The position numbers and the translations under genes were made by a program. The notes beneath the pieces were generated by a model, which worked only from the letters and a program-made list of their open reading frames with translations, was not told the origin of the DNA and made no database searches. Positions 12,871-22,358 of a stretch of DNA of 64,000 nucleotides are shown in pieces. Every line of letters begins with the position of its first letter. Positions within the stretch are counted from its first letter, which is position 1. The DNA comes from Blasia pusilla (lineage: Eukaryota > Marchantiophyta > Marchantiopsida > Blasiales), in the NCBI GenBank assembly GCA_050084515.1, contig CM114272.1, positions 9,238,001-9,302,000 of the forward strand, in the 5' to 3' direction.

Positions 12871-13199
12871 CGCCTTAGCTCATTACCCGTTAGATTTACT
12901 AGTGCAGTGATTGAGCGACGGCGAGGAGAGATGGCGACCTTAGCAGTATTTAGCAACGCCATCATTTGGCCTAGTGACTTGATTGAGAGACATGTCCATG
13001 TAGAGGACACTCCCATTTCTGACATTTCTTTGGAGAGGAGTGTCATGGTCGCCGCATCAGGTGGAAGAGAGGTGCCACTTTAGGGCTCGAGTGAGGAGCT
13101 TCAACGCTTAGCCACTAAGCATGTGCAGACCGCGTGGAGCGAGACGTTTTGCATTAGAGTGTGACGGGTCAGAGGAGCCCGAGGAACCTGAGGTAGCCG

Positions 13200-14217
13200 A
13201 GAGTGCTATGATGATGCCCTTGGATACCACACCCATTGTGTGGTGCATCCCAGAGGAGGGTATTCGGGTGTTGGATCTCTTTGGAGGGATCAACACTAGG
13301 TTAGCTGATGTTTTGCAGGCAGGAGTACGCATGCAACAATACATGTATGTGGAGATTGATGATGTTGCGAGGCACGCTTCACTCACCATGTGGCACAGTT
13401 ATGCCTCCATTTTCCCGACTTGTTTTCTGCGTCCGTTGTCCAGGGATACCAGAGTTCCCTATCGCAAGATATTTCATTGTTCGGGGCGCAAAACTTGGAG
13501 CGGGTAGGGGCCATAGATTTGGCCATTGCTGGTTGGCGGTGTTAGAGCCAATCAAGTGTTGGACAAGGTAGCAGGTTAGCTGACACTCGGTCCAGGTTGT
13601 TTTGGGAGATGATGCGGATTTTACGACACTTGTAGGATCATCGGTCTCGTTCTCCAACATACATTTTGGAGAATATGCCGATTTTGGACGATTTGAGGTC
13701 TCGCGTGGTGACGAATGCACATAAGGTGCGCACATGGATTGGCCCGACAATGTTTTTGGATGCAGCGAGTGTAGGTTCTAGAGCACACCACCCGCGTCTT
13801 TAGTGGACCAACTTGGTCCCACATGAGGTTTTGCGGAGGGCGTATGCTAGAGTGGAACGCCCCTCCGATATGTTGATGGATTCTATTATGGATTCAGTTC
13901 GTCAATCACAGGGAGTGAGGCATGATGATCGACCACCGTTGACTATGGTCAACAGGATTGGCATGCCACGAGAAGCCTTTCCCACATTTGTGAGTTTTCT
14001 TGCTTCCTATGCATTCAAGGAGGCTGGACATGGCTTGGTTTGGGATGACCAGGTACAGAGGACTCCTATGGGGAATCCCATCACTCAAGCGAGTGATGGG
14101 ATTCCCCATAGGAGTGACGGTAGTACCGTCACTATCACTGGCATCACGACGTCGTGTCTTGGGTCAGGCGATGGACTTGAACTGTTTGATATGGATTTTC
14201 AACTTATGAGTAGTTGA
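13200..14217 (+). pseudogene. C5-cytosine DNA methyltransferase domain in polyprotein, copy 1
   Basis: Methyltransferase motifs appear in canonical order. Motif I, VLDLFGGINT, starts at 13268 (S-adenosylmethionine binding). Motif IV is at about 13531-13545 and reads GWRC, with Pro changed to Arg, the catalytic Cys kept, and the following Gln codon now TAG. Motif VI, YILENM, is near 13659. Motif VIII-like SVGSRAHHPRL is near 13769-13801. The order I, IV, VI, VIII differs from the permuted plant DRM enzymes. It lies in frame between protease and reverse transcriptase, so it was part of the polyprotein. Stops and the damaged motif IV make this copy inactive. A 24-bp hairpin at 14062-14115 disrupts its C-terminal part. 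Confidence 0.82.
14062..14115. repeat. 24-bp perfect inverted repeat with 6-nt loop
   Basis: Arms 14062-14085 and 14092-14115 are perfectly complementary, with loop CAAGCG. The right arm aligns with copy 2 near 58308-58340. The left arm does not, so it replaced the original sequence. This looks like a template-switch event inside the methyltransferase coding region. Confidence 0.9.
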
Positions 14218-14509
14218 GTAGTGTCGTTTGAGGATGCAAAAGATCATAGTTGTTGCGTTGGTGAGCCCCATGCCTACCGAGACAGTTGAGGCATTGGTTG
14301 GGGGCGAGACCCGAGGAGATCGACACACTAGGGGTGATCGGGAGAGACACCCTTGGACTTCTTGGTATATTTTTCAGGTACGCCATGAGATGATAGCCAC
14401 AACATTGAACGTGGTTCCAGGTACTCCACGTGGAGATGAAAATTCTCTTGTTTGAGACGGGGTTGCACCATAGCAACCACCGACACCCGCGTCGGAGAGT
14501 CCTACCGTA

Positions 14510-15570
14510 GTCACGATGGAGACTTGGGAGCCATACATGGGCCATAAATTCACAGGAGGAGAGCGGCGCCGGATACACCAGTTCCTTAGGAATTATAGGA
14601 GTTGTTTTTCATTTAGTAGGCATGATTTCGGTACGCTAAAGGATCCTGGGATCCGCATTGAGTTGTCGAGTGACACGCCGATCTTCCGGAGACCCTACAA
14701 GCATAGTGACATGGCGAGGGATTTGATTAAGAGTAGGAGCCATGACTTTGTTGGAGCAGGACTAGTGGATATGTTGCATAGAGAGTATGCATCTGCCATT
14801 GTCATGTGCGCCAAGAAGGATGTGCATGGCAACTGTACGGATATGGGGATGTATGGAGATTATCGACCTATCAATCAGCAAACGAAGTCTGATAGGTATG
14901 CCATGCCCATCCCTGAGGAGATCTTAGATGCAATTGGGCATGCAAAGGTCTTTAGTTCCTTGGATTTGCGAGCCGGATACCATCACCTACCTATCAGATT
15001 GGAGGACATGCATAAGACGGCATTTTGGGGCATCGATCCTCACGGGATGGATTTTTTGTACCAGTGGTGGTTCTTACCATTCGGGTTAAAGAACGACACG
15101 GCTGAGTTCTAGAGGATCATGGATAGGATCTTGGCAGGTCTGGATTTTGCTAGGTATTATATTGGTGACATCGTAGTCTTTAGCGCCACGGTTGAGGAGC
15201 ATGAGCGACAGCTAGAGGAGGTATTTCGACGATTGCAGTTACATGGGCTGAAGCTACATCCAAGCAAGTGCAAGTTCTCCTACGACCAGATTGAGTACTT
15301 GGATCATATGATATACCCAAGGGACCTTGGTGTGCAGCAGACGAAGGTAGAGGCTATTTCACGCATTCTACGCCCTATAAATATTAGTTGAGTTCGTGCA
15401 TTCATAGGATTGACAAACTTCTATTGACGGTACGTCAAGGGTTTCAACTCGATTGCAAATCCGGTGACCTTGCTGACCAAGGTGGATCAGGAGTGGCACT
15501 AGGGGGATGAGCAGGAGAGAGCATTTCAGATGCTCAAGGACAGATTGACATCCACGCCCATATTGAGGAG
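14510..15570 (+). pseudogene. Reverse transcriptase, copy 1
   Basis: Ty3/gypsy reverse transcriptase motifs are clear: SAIVMCAKKD, YGDYRPINQQT, YAMPIPEEILDAI, FSSLDLRAGYHH, PFGLKN, and the active-site box at 15158-15169, which reads YIGD instead of YIDD (second catalytic Asp position 1 changed to Gly). The thumb and connection follow: LKLHPSKCKFS and VRAFIGL. The stop after AEF at 15110-15112 aligns with a Gln codon in copy 2. The loss of one active-site Asp plus stops make it inactive. Confidence 0.85.
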
Positions 15571-15965
15571 ATGGATAAGTGAACGTCCTTTCCATTACCG
15601 ATTTGAGCATGTTGGGGCTTGGAGCCGTGCTCACCCAGCATTACAATGATGATAGAGAGTTCGTGGTGGCTTCCGCTAGTCGCTCAAACAACGATGCAGA
15701 GGCAAAGCATCGCTCGTATGAGGGTGAGTGCTTGGCTGTAGTGTGGGTTGTCGCACATTTCAGATGTTATCTATTCGGCAATCCCTTTACCATCATTATT
15801 GATCATCAACCACTTAAGTAGTTGATGGAGTACGACAAACTTACAAGGAAGGTTGCGAGGTGGGCTCTTTTGTTGCAGGAGTATGACTTCAAGGTGGTAC
15901 ATAGACCTGGGACGCTCAACCAGGATGCAGATGGTTTGAGCCGTAACCCATACCCGAGTCAGCGA
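15570..15965 (+). pseudogene. RNase H, copy 1
   Basis: Typical Ty3 RNase H text: FVVASASRSNNDAEAKH, SYEGECLAVVWVVAHFR, then FTIIIDHQPLK and ARWALLLQEYDFKV followed by QDADGLSR. It would degrade RNA in RNA-DNA hybrids during reverse transcription. A stop after HQPLK (tag for Trp tgg, compare copy 2) interrupts it. Confidence 0.82.
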
Positions 15966-16319
15966 GATACGCCTAGAGCTTGTTGGCATGGTGAGAGTGA
16001 TGAGGAGTTGGTGCCGAGATGGCACGCGTCAGCCTATTTAGGCTTGTTGGCTACGGGGAGCAAGATTTTTGAGACTTTGATGGCGAGGTCTTATGGAGAG
16101 TCCTTAGATCCAGAGGCTGGTGAGGAGACGATAGGTGGCCAAGATATTCACGACGATGAAGTGGTCTTCGAGTACCTGCATACTGGCAGCATTGCGAGCA
16201 CATTGGATGGTAGAGAGTCGGATCGGATCCTACAGCGAGCCGGACGGTTCTGGTGGGAGGGGACACATGTGTTGCAAGTATGAGAGGATGGTAGAGTGCG
16301 TGTAGTGCCTCATTCTTTG

Positions 16320-17250
16320 CAGAGAGCACGTTTGATGCGTCATGTCCACGAGGAGTTGGGTCATTTTGGAGTGAAGCAGACGTACAACTTGCTCCACATT
16401 CAGTATTGGTGGTGAAGCATGCAAACTCACGTTCAACAGTTTGTTGCCAGATGCATGGTGTGTGATCGAGTCTGGGCATCGTTCAATGCTCCGACTCCAC
16501 AGTTGCATCCACTTTCGATCATGGGTTTAGGTTATAGATGGAGTTGGGATTTTGTAGGACCTTTACCTTTGACGGAGCGCGATAGTCTTTATGTGTTGGT
16601 GATGGTTGAGGAGTTCTCCAAGTGGATAGAGTTGGTTGCATTGCTTGACAAAGTGAGTGAGGGAGTAGCGTATGCCTTCTTAGATTGGGTGCTGAATCAT
16701 TATGACGCACCAGCTGAGGTATTGACAGACCAAGATACAGAGTTCCGTTGGGAGTTTCACGCCTTGTGTGATCAGACACTGATCGACGAGCGCACTACTT
16801 TGCGAGATCATCCTGAGGCGGATGGACTAGCGGAGCGGGTTGTGGAGGCGGTGAAGAGAGGATTATGCAATTATGGCTTGTAGAGAGGTCACCTAGGGGA
16901 TTGGGAACTCCAATTGCCATGGTTGGCGATGGGATACAGATTCAGCAGGCAGACATCCTTAGCGTCTTTCTCACCGTACTTGCTTCTGTATGGCTGAGAG
17001 CCAGATTTACCTGCGGCCATTCGTCGAGATGTTGATAAGGTGTTGAACCTTGATGATCCTGATTTATGGATGCGAGCATGTTCTCAGAGGGCTGAATTTT
17101 TTCGGAGAGTGATACCCATGACGTTTGAGAACTTGGCGATTGCGCAACATCCAGATACATCTATGTATGCGACTATACGGGGAGGTGGTTATCAACTTAC
17201 TATCTAGAGGTCTCGTTAGGGAGACTATGTCTACTTGCAGTAGACGGCAC
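16320..17250 (+). pseudogene. Integrase, copy 1
   Basis: The zinc-binding HHCC region (HVHEELGHFG, then CMVCDRV) spans about 16338-16470. The catalytic core has WSWDFVGPLP, VLTDQDTEF and the final Glu in LAERVVEAVKRG, so the D-D-E triad is visible. The C-terminal part continues LPWLAMGYRFS and FENLAIAQH. Several TGA/TAG stops interrupt it. It would insert the cDNA into the genome. Confidence 0.82.
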
Positions 17251-17257
17251 CACGACG

Positions 17258-17584
17258 TTGGATGTGACTGCAAGGCACACCATCTTGAGAGTGTGTGAGG
17301 TTTTGCCATCAAGTGTTCTCTTATTGGAGGGACCCGATGGTATGGTTTGGAAGGACCATATGTGTAACTATGCGGCGTGTCAACTTCCAAACATTGACGG
17401 TACAGTTGATCCAAGCTTAGTAGTAGTTCTTGCAAGTTTGCGAAGTATGTTGTGTGGTTTTTCCTGCGGTGCATCCACTATGCTAGTCTGTGACGGATGT
17501 TCGAGAGGATGGCATATGGCATGTTTGACGCCACCTCTAACTAGGGTTCCTCAAGGACGATGGATGTATCCCAGATGTACATAG
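17258..17584 (+). pseudogene. C-terminal PHD finger, copy 1 (two zinc ligands lost)
   Basis: After the integrase C-terminus (VWKDHM, CQLPNIDGT) comes a PHD-type zinc finger: MLCGFSC, MLVCDGCSRGWHMACL, PPLTRVPQGRW, PRCT, then the stop at 17582-17584. Compared with the other two copies, the first Cys is Ser and the Cys before PRC is Tyr, so zinc binding should be impaired. PHD fingers usually read histone H3 tails. Here it could guide integration or act together with the methyltransferase domain. Confidence 0.78.
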
Positions 17585-17765
17585 CGTACGTAGTTCTTTA
17601 TTCCGTCTTGTGTCTGTGACATGGATGACAAGAAGGCGACTAACGATGGGGGCCACATGAGCACCCGACCTTCTTGCTCTTAGCGTCCGAGAGATGTATG
17701 TCATGGTAGGTAGGGATAGATGGCTATTTGGAGTTAGAGGGACCTAACCACCAACTAGGAGGGTG

Positions 17766-17895
17766 ATTGGAGATATTTTGGTACTTCTTGTCTCATTTTT
17801 TGGATGTCTTGAGTTAGCATGGGATCGTGCGTGTTTGTGTGTGTGTTCGGTGACAACGATGTATGTTGTGAAGCAATATGTATGCGCACGATAGC
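17766..17895 (+). repeat. Block A of copy 1, with adjacent polypurine tract
   Basis: It begins ATTGGAGATATTTTGG directly after the purine-rich CTAGGAGGGTG, which looks like a polypurine tract. Copies: 18422-18541, 54816-54941 (inverted) and 62026-62151. A polypurine tract normally sits just before the 3' LTR, which would make block A the LTR start and conflicts with the TGT start of block B. Confidence 0.7.
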
Positions 17896-18421
17896 TGTCA
17901 TGTCTTTTAGGATAGATCGATGAGATCTAGTAGAGCGCCTTTGCGAGTAGTGGAGGATAGGCTCATGACGTTGAGGATGACCTGCCGAGGCCCCGAGAAA
18001 CCTGAGAGAGCAAGTTTCCCCTTCGTTTCGGCTCATTTGGAGCCATATTGAGAAACTTACTATGTTAGGTAAGTACCATTTTGAGTATATGGTTGACTTT
18101 ATATTTTTGGTAAGTGCCCCTTGACCTCCTACATCAGGTCAAGAGCCAAGGATGTGACTTGGGAGCATAGGTTACCATGGAGAGAGCTTGGGAGAGGGGA
18201 GAGGCATACCTCAAGGAGAGAGAGCTTGAGAGCTCATTCTCTTTTTGTTTAACCTCTTGGCATGAGGCGGCGGAGCTTTGGTCTTGCTTGCCTTGTGTGT
18301 GTAACCCAAACCTCTCATTAGGAGAATGGGTTTGGTTTGACATTGAGAGAGACATGTGAGAGTGCACACATTTGAGAGCTATGGTGTTGAGAGAGATTGG
18401 ATCTTGATTTATTGGAGATAT
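17896..18421 (+). repeat. Right terminal repeat (block B) of copy 1
   Basis: About 526 bp, matching 8250-8767 over its whole length with scattered substitutions. It begins TGTCATGTC like the left repeat. It ends ATTTA, where the left repeat has ATTTACA, and then passes directly into a second block A. Confidence 0.8.
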
Positions 18422-18541
18422 TTTGGTAGTTCTTGTCTCGTTGTTTGGATGCCATGAGTTAGCATGGGATCGTGCGTGTTTGTGTGTGTTTTCAGTGACA
18501 GCGATGTATGTTGTGTAGTGATGTGTATGCGCACGACATTG
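18422..18541 (+). repeat. Second block A downstream of right repeat
   Basis: A further copy of block A starting TTGGAGATATTTTGG and ending GCGCACGAC. It stops at the same point where block A gives way to block B in the other copies, then unique DNA begins. Confidence 0.75.
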
Positions 18542-21500
18542 TAGAAAGTTCATTATAAAATCTCTTATAGAAGGAAAAAAAAAGGCATTATGGAAATTTG
18601 AGGTCTTTCTATCATCCATAGTAAAATGTCTGGATTGTTGTGACTAATAGCATGGGGGCTACACTAGTTAGTCAATTCCCAAGACAAGTTATATTTGTTA
18701 CAAGTTACCCTTTTAGATAGCCCCATATTATGAAGCATAATTGATATCATTCCAATCCCTTCAAAGAGGGTTTTGACATAAGGACAATGGACTATGTTTT
18801 TGTGAGATAAAAAAGCCCCCTACAATGTTAGATATTCTTGCTAAGCTATTCCAACACCCCTCTATCTCATTTTTACCTTACATTGTGAGGGAGCCAAACT
18901 AAATTTTCTCTTTTTATAATTTATAATTATCTTCATGGAGGATGTGGTTTTGTCTCACTAGTTATCGAGATCTTTTAAACATGAGCGAGATGCTTGATTT
19001 GTACTTTTCAAGTTTGCATATGTCTTTCCACTTGAAGAATGGTTTCCACTTTTCCTAATGCACTCTTGTATTTTACATATTGTGCCTACATTGTTATGCA
19101 ATGCATGTAGGCCAATGAGCTTCTTTCAATGGTCATTATTGATATTGTTGAGGTTGTTGCAAAACTATGTTTTAGGAGATTTTAGGAGTTTATCGACTTT
19201 TCGAGTTCTCCCTTCTTGTAATTTTGGTAGATTCTTCCATCCCCTTTTTTTTGGGAATTTTACCCAAACTTAAGGAAATAAAGTTGGTAGGTTCATAAAT
19301 TTATGATAGACGAATTGAGTTCAAACTTGGTTGTGCATAGGTGGAAGGTTAACGAAAAGTGTAACGTCACTCAAAGCAAATGGAAGTTGATGGCCCTTGA
19401 GCACAACATCCAATTAGCTCTTCACTATGAAAACAAAAGTTGTGAGTAAAGTGGGGATGAGAATATTGCTCTTAGAAAATGACGTACAACATTTTATAGA
19501 AAGCATTTCCTTCTTGGAGTCCTATGATGGAAAATGAGTTTATGTGGGACTAGTGTAGCGTTATCTATATGATGCATTGGTTGGGCATGTGAGGACCAGC
19601 TATGACGGAGAAACTTAGTGAAGCAAGTATCACTTCCTTGCACATCAACATGGCTGACCACCAAAGAGTTTGATAAATCAATAAGAGATATGAAGCATGA
19701 GGCCATAGAGAACACAAGGAAATGGTGATCCAAAGAGGCTATCCACGGAAAACCTGAAAATTTGGGCAAAGACATGAATCGACAAATGGACGACAAGGAT
19801 CCCAATGAAGCAAAAATAGAATTAAAATCATCACTACTCGAACATAATTAGAGGCATAGGCCTCTTGATGATTGCACATAGGAATTGCAAAATTTATCAA
19901 GACCTCAAGGCTCTTCATGGGAACTAGTGGGCAGCCCGTGCATTAGTCCCTTCACTCCCGTGCTATGCACGGGAGTGAAGGGACTAATGACTAATCATGT
20001 TGCCTACAAATGTTTTTTTCTGCCCGTAGAATTTTTTTTTTCTTCTACCCCGTTGCCACATATCAAGCAATGAGGTGTCTAAAAATCAAGAAGATAGGGA
20101 AGTCCACCCTTAAATGAATGAAACCTTCATTATGTGATTTTCTCCACATCCAACCCAATATTATACAAAAAAGGTCTAATATATCCCATACAAAAGAGGC
20201 CCCTCCTGGTTGGTTTCCCACGTCCGTCGGACGTACGGGAGCTTTGCATCGCATATACGTAGGCTAGAGCCACTAACCGGAGTAAGGTCGAGTTTATGGA
20301 TGATCACGGAACTAACCGAGGTTTTGTGAAATGACTCTTGGCACAGCTGGACATGCCATGACCGATTGGAGGGTAGACGAATCGGTCTATTGCATGATGA
20401 TCTGACACGTGGTGTAGTGCTACTCGCCGACAGGTACGGGTGCTGGGGGTGGTGAAAAGAGGTGAAACTGGGTGAACCGGCAGGGAGCGCGGGAGGAGTG
20501 AAAATATGAAACTTTACTGCAGGCCCGGATCCTTTCCTTGAGAGAAAAGGAGGGGTAAAAAGTGGGAAGAATGATACGAAAGAAAGAGGGCGTGATCCAC
20601 GGAGTTGCAACCCCTCGCAGGCTAATCTGTCTGTTCTCTGATTCATTCCGGCTAGTAATCTTGACAAAAGCGACGTGGAATGGATTAGGAGATTAAGGTA
20701 CACAATACCGATGTCCGACGGGACCGAATCGGCTGCCAATTTGATGATTGATGGTGGAAAATTGAGTTACGATTGCGGTGGGAATAAGGTGTGGCAGGCG
20801 CCGACTTGCAAAGTGGGCTGAGAAGGAATGACGAGGAATTGTCGAGGTGTGGAGTTGTAGGCGAAGGGAAGGGGAAGGAAACCAAATGTTGAGATCTGCC
20901 TGCCAGAGCGTTGCGAGGCAGCCGGGGCCTGTTGCGCGGACGTTATCACGACTATTGATTCTAAATGTCTCGGAGGATCAAATCTTTTTTGGCCGCACTC
21001 TCCCCAGATGATTTATGCGAAGTTTACTTCAGACTCTGCTTTAGTTTGAGGGAAATGGATCCGGTTAGGCCTGACGACTATCGGGATCACCGCTCAGTGT
21101 CCATCAAGATATGAGCTGCCGTTCTCGTACGCTTTCCGATTCAAAGGCAGCTCGTGTTGCACTACGTTGGCCGGGGACTCAGTGTCAAGAATTCCTAGGT
21201 ACGGTTCGGGTATCCGAAGTTCGATATTCCCGGCAGCTTAAGTGCCGCATCGGTCTGGCAATTATTTCACTCTGTAACATGGCGGCATAAATTTCCTCCC
21301 GTTAAACCTCTGCAATTATGAGAGTCGTGGTAGAAAGAACGAATGGCGTGAGGTGTATCTAGGCTGTTGCAGCAGGCTTTAGTAGCAACTATAGACGAGA
21401 CTCGTGAGACGTAACGGAGAGCAGAAAGGTGTCCACAGAGGAGCTGATTCCGTTCAAACCCCCTACATCCACCAAGAGTTACATTGGAAATTCTAGGCCT

Positions 21501-22358
21501 CGCAGGATGTTGTCGCCAGCTGTATTTTTGCTACTTGAGGAGTCCAGACAAGTTTAGATCCTCGTCACCCAAGTTTCTAATTTCAGCCCGTTCGCAGCCC
21601 TAATTGGGAATTATGCGGACTTTTAATTTCGGATGTAGATTTCTAGATAACTTCCTAAGCTCTTCGTCTGATGGCTGTTATTCTGCCCTGGTTGGGAACT
21701 GTGCTGACGATTTACTTCGGATATAGATTTAGAGATTAAAGTTGGTCGCATTTCCCAATATGGACCTAATCAAACAAGCTTCACATTAACCAGATGTGCA
21801 CGGTGTTATGCACTTCATCGTCGAAGCCTTCTTGGTAAAGGGCATACCAGTTCCTTGGTAATTTCCCGTACTCACCAGCTTTCATCCTTTTTCCAGGAGT
21901 GAATTGGCAGTTTCTTCCAATCGGGGATGTGAGTGAGCATGCAATTGGTATTTGTCACATCGTTATGCCCGTAGTTCAGTATCAGATGAACGGGTCTAAA
22001 TGTCTGAATGTGCAGAGATACTCACCCTGTCATCATGAATTTTGCCATTTTAAGTTGCTTAGAAGGATGGCTTGTAAAATCGTCTTTCTTGTACGAGGGA
22101 TTTCATTGGAACGCAGGTGGACTTGCAGGTGGCTCAAACGTTTCTGTACTTTCTAAAGTAGCTCTAAAGACAGACCAGCTCATCCTGCAAGGGGTTTTGA
22201 TAAATTATCCTCACTCAGGTATCATCTTCACTCCAGGGGCTATGTCAGTTGGTGGAATCTCCAAGCTGTTGTTTTGGTACTAGTTCCCTTGATCTGTCCA
22301 GCACTAGAGTATTCAAACATCAATTACTGTCTGCAATGATGTCATGTTGGCACACTAG
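18542..22358. other. Intergenic region upstream of the CCDC177-like gene
   Basis: I see no supportable gene. Short open frames, including 20176-20739 on minus, lack recognisable motifs. It contains the palindrome at 19941-19989 and presumably the promoter and 5' leader of the gene starting near 22359. The part from about 20200 is more GC-rich than 18540-19900, which fits a promoter-proximal region. Confidence 0.4.
19922..19989 (-). mobile_element. Possible Helitron-type 3' end with 23-bp palindrome
   Basis: Arms 19941-19963 and 19967-19989 are perfectly complementary with a 3-nt loop. Read on the minus strand, the palindrome is followed by GCACGGGCTGCCCACTAGT, resembling Helitron 3' termini (GC-rich hairpin, then CTAG before a T). 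No helicase coding sequence is nearby, so at most this is a non-autonomous end. Confidence 0.4.

Larger units (their letters stand above)
8250..18541 (+). mobile_element. Ty3/gypsy retrotransposon copy 1 with DNMT and PHD domains (degenerate)
   Basis: A nearly full-length Ty3/gypsy element. The left terminal repeat begins with TGTC at 8250, directly after unrelated AT-rich DNA. A matching repeat starts at 17896. Inside, in order: a leader to about 10328; gag; an unidentified linker; aspartic protease; C5-cytosine methyltransferase; reverse transcriptase; RNase H; integrase; and a PHD finger ending with the stop at 17582-17584. RT before integrase is the Ty3/gypsy order. The polyprotein is interrupted by more than fifteen in-frame stops, so this copy is not autonomous. 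The right end is unusual: block A (17766-17895), block B (17896-18421), then a second block A (18422-18541). I could not find a target-site duplication. Confidence 0.88.

Noticed and set aside
20176-20739. 188-codon open frame on minus as a gene
   Set aside because: Low-complexity Ser/Pro/Leu text without motifs, no sign of splicing or conservation. It lies in the probable upstream region of the coiled-coil gene.
22008-22283. Open frame of 91 codons as an upstream exon of the coiled-coil gene
   Set aside because: Some text looks protein-like, but I found no donor that joins it in phase to the exon at 22359 with confidence, so it was not included.
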